Shown here: piece after piece, positions 4,663-8,731 of the stretch
How positions within the stretch are numbered: the first letter of the stretch is position 1
Layout of the letters: every line of letters begins with the position of its first letter
NCBI GenBank assembly: GCA_025459035.1
Contig: JALORJ010000083.1
Location: 1 to 8,731, forward strand
Length of the DNA: 8,731 nt
Origin: Burkholderiales bacterium
Lineage (GTDB): Bacteria > Pseudomonadota > Gammaproteobacteria > Burkholderiales > Ga0077523
Direction of reading: 5' to 3'
Position numbers and translations under genes: made by a program
Notes under the pieces: model-generated
Seen by the model: only the letters and a program-made list of their open reading frames with translations
Told to the model about the DNA's origin: nothing
The model's database searches: none

Positions 4663-5442
4663 ATGATCGATCCTGCGCCCCCCGCCGGGCCGCTGCGCCT
4701 GGACCTCGCCGGCCGCGTGGCCGTCGTCACCGGGGCTGCGTCGGGCATCGGGCGCGCTAGCGCCATCGCGCTGGCGGCCGCCGGCGCGCGCGTCGTCGCG
4801 TCCGATCGCGTCGACGACGCCGCGCTGCGCGACACGGTCGCCACGATCGTCGCGGCGGGCGGGGTCGCCGAAGCCTTCGCGTGCGACGTGACGGTGCGCG
4901 CGCAGGTCGACGCGCTGATGGCGCATGCCGACACCCGGCCCGGGCCGCTCGCGATCTCGGTGCACTGCGCTGGCGTGCTGCAGGAGAAGCCGTTCGTCGA
5001 CACCACCGATGCCGACTGGGACCACATCGTCGGCGTCGACCTGACGGGCGTGTTCCTGTGCTGCCGTGCGGCACTCGCGCGCATGGCGCCCCGCGGCAGC
5101 GGCAGCGTGATCAACATCGCCTCCGAGCTCGGGTTCCTCGGGCGGGCCCAGTCGGCGCCGTACTGCGCTGCGAAGGCCGGGGTCGTCGGCCTCACGCGCT
5201 CGCTCGCGCGCGAGTTCGCGCCGGCGGTCCGCGTCAACGGCATCGCGCCGGGCCCGATCGACACGCCGATGCTGTCGGCGCAGTTCATGCAGCCCGAGAC
5301 CCTCGCGAAGGAGCGAGACATCCCGGCGCAGCGCTTCGGCCGACCCGACGAGGTCGCCGCGACCGTGGTGTTCCTCGCGTCCGACCTCGCGAGCTTCTAC
5401 TTCGGCCAGATGCTCGGACCCAACGGTGGCGCATGGATGTGA
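4663..5442 (+). CDS. Short-chain dehydrogenase/reductase (SDR 2)
   Basis: This second classical SDR has 259 residues and starts 2 nt after the SDR 1 stop, so the two are almost certainly co-translated. Motifs are TGAASGIG (23-30), Asp48 (NAD preference), CDV (74-76), Ser154, Tyr167/Lys171 in YCAAK, PGPID (196-200) and a GQMLGPNGG C-terminus. Two features are unusual. NNAG is replaced by HCAG (101-104), and the helix-4 Asn of the catalytic tetrad is Asp126 (VDLTG). The Ser-Tyr-Lys triad is intact, so activity is expected. It is clearly divergent from SDR 1 rather than a recent duplicate. It could perform a second oxidation in the same pathway or reduce a carbonyl intermediate; the substrate is unknown. 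Confidence 0.95.
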   Translation: MIDPAPPAGPLRLDLAGRVAVVTGAASGIGRASAIALAAAGARVVASDRVDDAALRDTVATIVAAGGVAEAFACDVTVRAQVDALMAHADTRPGPLAISVHCAGVLQEKPFVDTTDADWDHIVGVDLTGVFLCCRAALARMAPRGSGSVINIASELGFLGRAQSAPYCAAKAGVVGLTRSLAREFAPAVRVNGIAPGPIDTPMLSAQFMQPETLAKERDIPAQRFGRPDEVAATVVFLASDLASFYFGQMLGPNGGAWM

Positions 5443-6320
5443 AGCGCACGGAGCGCCTGGCGGTCGCCGCGATGTTCGCGAGCGGACTGCTGTGGGGCCT
5501 CACGTGGATTCCGCTGAAGCACTTCGCGCGCGAAGGGATCTCCGGGCTCGTGCTGACGGTGGCCACGTACGGCGCGATCGGCGTGCTGGTCGCGCCGTGG
5601 CTGTGGTCGCGACGCGCCACCCTGCGCGCGCAGTGGCGGCTGGTCGCGGCCAACGGCATGCTGGGAGGCATGGCCAACGCCTGCTTCGTGGTCACGCTGA
5701 TGGAGGGCGACGTGATCCGCAGCATGCTGCTGTTCTATCTGGCGCCGGTCTGGGGCGTGGTCGGCGGACGCGTGTTCCTGCGCGAGGTCATCACCCCGCT
5801 GCGCCTCGTCGCGGTCGGTCTTGCGCTCGCCGGCGCGCTGCTGGTGCTCGGCGGGCCCGGCGCGCTGACCGGGCCGCTTCGGCTGACCGACATCCTGGCC
5901 GTCGCGGCCGGCTTCTTCTACGCGATGCAGAACGTCGCGGCCCGTGCCGCCGACACCGTGCCGGTCGAGCTCAAGGCGGCCGCGCTGTTCGCCGGCTGCG
6001 CGCTGGTGGGCGGCGTCCTCGTGGCCCTGCTCGGCGGCAAGTGGCCCGCGGTGCGCCCCGTCGTCGGCGTGCAGGTCGCGCTGTTCGCGGCGCTGTGGCT
6101 GGTCGCCGCGGTCGCGACGCAGCTCTACGGCGTGTCGCACCTCGACGCCGGTCGCTCGTCGGTGCTGATCATCTTCGAGCTCGTCGCGTCGGTCGTCTCG
6201 GCGTGGCTGCTCACCGATGAAGTGCTGCCGGCGGCCGGCTGGATCGGCGGCATGCTGATCGTGTCCGCCGCACTGCTCGAAGCCCGCCCGCAATCCGAAC
6301 CCGATGGAGCGCCCGCCTGA
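5433..6320 (+). CDS. EamA-family (DMT superfamily) transporter
   Basis: This 295-residue inner-membrane protein has about ten hydrophobic helices arranged as two EamA repeats. The first begins LAVAAMFASGLLWGLTWIPLK (9-29); the second covers about 150-283 and ends with WLLTDEVLPAAGWIGGMLIV (258-277), whose acidic-Pro pattern is typical of EamA repeat 2. The ATG at 5433 overlaps the SDR 2 stop by 10 nt, which shows translational coupling. A GTG at 5439 is an alternative start better spaced from GGTGG (5425-5429). EamA proteins usually export amino acids or metabolites. They share the DMT superfamily with the small SMR guanidinium exporters often found under guanidine-I riboswitches, so export of guanidine or a degradation product is plausible. 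Import cannot be excluded. Confidence 0.93.
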   Translation: MDVKRTERLAVAAMFASGLLWGLTWIPLKHFAREGISGLVLTVATYGAIGVLVAPWLWSRRATLRAQWRLVAANGMLGGMANACFVVTLMEGDVIRSMLLFYLAPVWGVVGGRVFLREVITPLRLVAVGLALAGALLVLGGPGALTGPLRLTDILAVAAGFFYAMQNVAARAADTVPVELKAAALFAGCALVGGVLVALLGGKWPAVRPVVGVQVALFAALWLVAAVATQLYGVSHLDAGRSSVLIIFELVASVVSAWLLTDEVLPAAGWIGGMLIVSAALLEARPQSEPDGAPA

Positions 6321-7087
6321 TGGAAACGCAGATGAACCGCATGAGCTGGGTCGCGTACCGTGACCGCATCCAGCGTGACGCGTGCCCGGTGTTCCTGCCG
6401 GTCGGTGCGACCGAGCAGCACGGGCCGCATCTGCCGCTGGGCACCGACGCCCTGCTCGCGGCGGCCGTGTGCGACGGCGTCGCGCGCCAGGTCGGCGGCA
6501 TCGTCGCGCCAACCTTCGCGTACGGCTACAAGTCACAGCCGAAGTGCGGCGGCGGCAACCACTTCTGCGGCACGACCAGTCTCGACGCGCAGACGCTGTC
6601 GCTGCAGGTACGCGACGCGGTGCGCGAGTTCGCGCGCCACGGCGTCACCCGCCTGATCGTGGTCGACGGCCACTACGAGAACCAGTGGTTCCTGATCGAG
6701 GGCATCGACCTCGCGATGCGCGAACTCGGGCCGTCCCATCCGCTGCGGGTGATGCGGCTCGAGTACTGGGACTTCCTGACCGAGCAGACGCTGGCCGGGG
6801 TGTTCCCCGACGGCTTTCCCGGCTACGCGCTCGAACACGCGGCGGTCATGGAGACCTCGCTGATGCTGCACCACCATCCCGATCTGGTGCGCCTCGACCT
6901 GATCCCCGACGACCCGCCCGCCGACTTCCCGCCGTACGACATGTATCCGACCGTCACCGCGTGGGTGCCGCCGTCGGGCGTGCTGTCGTCGGCGCGCGGC
7001 GCCAGTGCCGACAAGGGGCGGCTGATGGCCGAGCAGGTGGCCGCCTCGATCGCGCAGGCGGTGCGGCGCGAGTTCGGGCTCGCCTGA
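6320..7087 (+). CDS. Creatininase-family metal-dependent amidohydrolase
   Basis: This is a 255-residue cytosolic cyclic-amide hydrolase. All five metal ligands known from Pseudomonas creatininase are present with a constant two-residue offset: E32 and H34 (TEQHG), D43, H118 and E120 (DGHYE). The blocks YGYKSQPKCGGGNHF, GTTSLDAQTL, YWDF and FPPYDMYP also follow true creatininases, closer than the generic family (which includes mycofactocin and riboflavin-pathway members). H173 corresponds to the catalytic His178. Trp150 corresponds to Trp154, but Tyr169 stands where I recall the lid residue Trp174. Creatininase interconverts creatinine and creatine, a guanidine compound, which fits the riboswitch. 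The ATG overlaps the transporter stop by 1 nt (TGATG). Substrate could be creatinine or a related cyclic or substituted guanidine; exact activity is inferred. Confidence 0.92.
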   Translation: METQMNRMSWVAYRDRIQRDACPVFLPVGATEQHGPHLPLGTDALLAAAVCDGVARQVGGIVAPTFAYGYKSQPKCGGGNHFCGTTSLDAQTLSLQVRDAVREFARHGVTRLIVVDGHYENQWFLIEGIDLAMRELGPSHPLRVMRLEYWDFLTEQTLAGVFPDGFPGYALEHAAVMETSLMLHHHPDLVRLDLIPDDPPADFPPYDMYPTVTAWVPPSGVLSSARGASADKGRLMAEQVAASIAQAVRREFGLA

Positions 7088-7145
7088 CCGGCTCACGGCC
7101 CCGGCCGACGCCCGCGCCCCGTCCCCTTCCCCGAGCCAGGCCACC

Positions 7146-7793
7146 ATGCCGGACACGATCGACCGCGCCACGACGGCGCTGCTGGTGATCGACCTGCAGC
7201 GCGACTTCCTCGAGGCCGACGGCTACGCCGCGCGCGCCGGGCTCGACATCGCGCCGCTGCAGGCGGTCGTGCCGAACGTCGCGCGGCTGCTCGCGGCGGC
7301 CCGCGCGGCCGGGCTGGTGGTGGTGCACACGCGCGAGGCGAACGCCCCCGACCTGTCGGACGTGCCGCCGGCGTTCGTGGACGCCTCGCGCCGCACCGGC
7401 GCCGCCGTCGGCAGCGACGGCCCGCTCGGGCGGCTGCTGATCCGCGGCGAACCCGGCAGCGCGATCGCGGCTGCCGTGGCGCCGGTCCCGGGCGAGATCG
7501 CGATCGACAAGCCCGGCTTCAGCGCCTTCGAGGGCACCGCGCTCGGCGCGATGCTGACCGCGCGCGGCATCCGCACGCTGATCCTGTGCGGCGTCACGAC
7601 CGAAGTCTGCGTGACCTCGACGCTGCGGACCGCGATCGACCGCGGCTACCGCTGTATCACCGTCGACGACGCCTGCGCGTCGGGCAACGCGTCGTTACAC
7701 GCGGCGGCGCTGTCGATGATCGACGTCGAGGGCGGCGTGTTCGGGCGCAGGGCCACCACCGACGCGGTCTGCGCTGCCCTCGCAGCGGGCTGA
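7146..7793 (+). CDS. Isochorismatase-like cysteine hydrolase (biuret hydrolase / N-carbamoylsarcosine amidase type)
   Basis: This 215-residue cytosolic amidohydrolase has the Asp-Lys-Cys triad D16 (VIDLQRDF), K122 (IDKPGFSAF) and C155 (GVTTEVCV). The triad spacing is the same as that of biuret hydrolase as I remember it (36/142/175), and DGYAARAGLDIAPLQAVVPN and HTRE are also reminiscent of that subfamily. Two positions that I recall contacting biuret differ here: Phe125 for Lys and Glu195 for Gln, suggesting a different substrate. Relatives split biuret, guanylurea, N-carbamoylsarcosine or ureidoacrylate to release ammonia and CO2. The start at 7146 lies 58 nt after the creatininase stop with only a weak AGG, so it is the least tightly coupled gene of the operon. 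Its 3' end is overlapped antisense by the neighbouring minus-strand membrane-protein gene. Confidence 0.92.
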   Translation: MPDTIDRATTALLVIDLQRDFLEADGYAARAGLDIAPLQAVVPNVARLLAAARAAGLVVVHTREANAPDLSDVPPAFVDASRRTGAAVGSDGPLGRLLIRGEPGSAIAAAVAPVPGEIAIDKPGFSAFEGTALGAMLTARGIRTLILCGVTTEVCVTSTLRTAIDRGYRCITVDDACASGNASLHAAALSMIDVEGGVFGRRATTDAVCAALAAG

Positions 7794-8350
7794 GGCGCGA
7801 ACGGGGCATCGGCCGCCTGGTCGGTGGCGTCGTCGTCGCCGGTCGCCACAGCCGGCACTGCAGCGCGCGCCCGGGGCTTCGACTTCGGTCGCCAGATGCC
7901 CAGCGCGGTGGCGACCAGCGCGATCGCGAGCCCCAGCCACGTGCCCAGCCACTCCATCCGCACCAGCCGCGCCAGCTCGGCCGCGCGGTCCGGATGGCCG
8001 TCGATGCCGACCGCGACCAGCGCCGCGATGTCGCGTGCGGCCGAGTGGTTGATCAACAGCACCGCCTTGATCAGCACGAGGCCCAGCAGCGCCTTGGCCC
8101 AGACCCAGCCCGCGCTGCTGTAGCTGCGGTTCGAGCCCATCAGCAGCAGCCCGGACACGAGCATCGCCGCCGTCGACGGCAGCAGCACCCAGCCGGCCAC
8201 GTCGACCATCAGCTGGCGTGCGCCGAGCAGCGCCGCGACCTCGGTGCCGGCCATCGGCGGTGTGCGGGCCGCGACGATCAGCTGCACGACGAACGCGCCG
8301 ACCAGACCCATGGTGGCGACGGTGTGGACGAACTTGAGCGAGCGACGCAT
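7646..8350 (-). CDS. DUF2269-like four-helix membrane protein with long Ala-rich tail
   Basis: This is a 234-residue integral membrane protein. The ATG complementary to 8348-8350 has GAGGG 8 nt upstream (8359-8363). Hydrophobic segments are at about 9-28, 49-71, 83-101 and 134-153, with polar loops such as LLMGSNRSYSSAGWVWAK and NHSAARDI. The pattern resembles the DUF2269 predicted membrane proteins, whose function is unknown. After WRPKSK (153-158) comes a low-complexity Ala/Pro-rich tail of about 75 residues, and the last 49 or so are read antisense to the 3' end of the hydrolase gene (148-nt overlap). Family members usually end soon after the last helix, so the tail may be a read-through after loss of an older stop, or simply tolerated. 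It lies 116 nt downstream of, and on the same strand as, the MarR-type gene. No link to guanidine metabolism is evident. Confidence 0.75.
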   Translation of the reverse strand: MRRSLKFVHTVATMGLVGAFVVQLIVAARTPPMAGTEVAALLGARQLMVDVAGWVLLPSTAAMLVSGLLLMGSNRSYSSAGWVWAKALLGLVLIKAVLLINHSAARDIAALVAVGIDGHPDRAAELARLVRMEWLGTWLGLAIALVATALGIWRPKSKPRARAAVPAVATGDDDATDQAADAPFAPQPAARAAQTASVVALRPNTPPSTSIIDSAAACNDALPDAQASSTVIQR

Positions 8351-8432
8351 CGCGGACACCCTCGTGGCGGGATCGATCGTGCAGACAGACCGCGGACCGC
8401 GACGATAGTGCGATCCGGCGTCGCGGCGGGGA

Positions 8433-8452
8433 ACCGCGACGGCGCCCGCGGT
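8433..8452 (-). terminator. Weak stem-loop after the MarR-type gene
   Basis: ACCGCG (8433-8438) and CGCGGT (8447-8452) form a 6-bp GC-rich stem with an 8-nt loop, 14 nt after the regulator's stop. Only TTCCCC follows on the minus strand, so a U-tract is missing and terminator function is doubtful. Confidence 0.25.
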
Positions 8453-8466
8453 CGGCCTGCCCGGGA

Positions 8467-8731
8467 CTACTTCACCGGTTCGCGGGCGTCGTCGTCGAAC
8501 ACGGGCTCGAAGGCGACCCACGCGCGGTCGATCATCGCCTCGAAGCGTGCCTGCAGTGCCGGCGACATCCGCAGCAGCCGCGACCGGCCGTCCGCAGGGT
8601 TGTCGACCTCGACCAGGTGCCCTTCGTCGATCGCGCGGCGCACGTACTTCATCGCGGTCTGCTGTCCTACGCCCTTCACCAGACCGTAGGCATCGCTCTT
8701 GGACACCGCCTCCTCGCCGCGCATCCACAGC
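8467..8731 (-). CDS. MarR-type winged-helix transcriptional regulator (partial, N-terminus outside window)
   Basis: The last 87 residues are visible, ending at the TAG complementary to 8467-8469; the frame stays open to the right edge, so the visible Met at 8722-8724 is probably internal. The sequence AYGLVKGVGQQTAMKYVRRAIDEGHLVEVDNPADGRSRLLRMSPAL shows the recognition helix followed by the beta-wing with its DNPADGRSR turn, typical of MarR/winged-helix proteins. A short C-terminal helix (ARFEAMIDRAWVAFEPVF) would contribute to dimerisation. Such regulators usually act near their own gene. It might control itself and the membrane-protein gene downstream. Control of the guanidine operon, more than 6 kb away, is not suggested by anything seen. 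Confidence 0.8.
   Translation of the reverse strand, partial: LWMRGEEAVSKSDAYGLVKGVGQQTAMKYVRRAIDEGHLVEVDNPADGRSRLLRMSPALQARFEAMIDRAWVAFEPVFDDDAREPVK

Noticed and set aside
6320..7793. A complete creatinine-to-sarcosine pathway
   Set aside because: Creatininase-like and carbamoylsarcosine-amidase-like hydrolases are present, but creatinase, creatinine deaminase, hydantoinase and sarcosine oxidase are absent from the window, so the full pathway cannot be claimed.
1..8731. tRNA or rRNA genes, CRISPR arrays, insertion sequences, attachment sites, phage or plasmid genes
   Set aside because: I looked for conserved RNA blocks, regularly spaced repeats, transposase motifs and terminal inverted repeats and saw none. 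Composition is even across the window.

Overview
The window comes from a GC-rich (roughly 70%), compact Gram-negative genome. Two textbook sigma-54 promoter cores, a Tat-type signal on UrtA, Sec-exported ABC binding proteins and strong G/C third-codon bias suggest a proteobacterium, most likely a Burkholderiales-like betaproteobacterium. The lineage is an inference, because no rRNA or marker gene is present.

Left side (1-893): on the minus strand is the 5' part of urtA, the urea ABC-transporter binding protein, running off the left edge. Its 333-base upstream region holds a near-perfect sigma-54 promoter (670-684). Next, still on the minus strand, is an unrecognised 91-residue gene (894-1169).

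Control region (1170-1603): reading rightward there is a 28-base near-palindrome abutting a second perfect sigma-54 core (TGGCAC-N5-TTGCA, 1373-1388). A GNRA-capped hairpin follows (1413-1432), then an intact guanidine-I (ykkC-yxkD) riboswitch aptamer (about 1438-1556) and a strong ribosome binding site.

Centre (1604-7793, plus strand): seven collinear genes follow the riboswitch. They encode a NitT/TauT-type ABC substrate-binding protein, a membrane di-iron desaturase/hydroxylase with three histidine boxes, two short-chain dehydrogenases, a ten-helix EamA (DMT superfamily) transporter, a creatininase-family amidohydrolase with its full metal-ligand set, and an isochorismatase-like cysteine hydrolase resembling biuret hydrolase. 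From the desaturase to the creatininase the gaps are 29 and 2 nt, then overlaps of 10 and 1 nt, which is strong evidence of one operon. The 181-nt gap after the binding-protein gene holds four consecutive hairpins.

Right side (7646-8731, minus strand): a four-helix DUF2269-like membrane protein, whose C-terminal coding end overlaps the hydrolase gene antisense, and the 3' part of a MarR-type regulator.

Reading of the whole: the arrangement looks like a nitrogen-scavenging locus switched on by nitrogen limitation (sigma-54) and by free guanidine (riboswitch). It would import a guanidine-bearing compound, oxidise it (membrane di-iron enzyme plus dehydrogenases), hydrolyse C-N bonds (creatininase-like and cysteine hydrolases), and recover or export small nitrogenous products, with urea uptake encoded alongside. 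None of the usual guanidine carboxylase or ureohydrolase genes is in view, so this may be an undescribed oxidative/hydrolytic route for a substituted guanidine. The substrate is not determined by the sequence.
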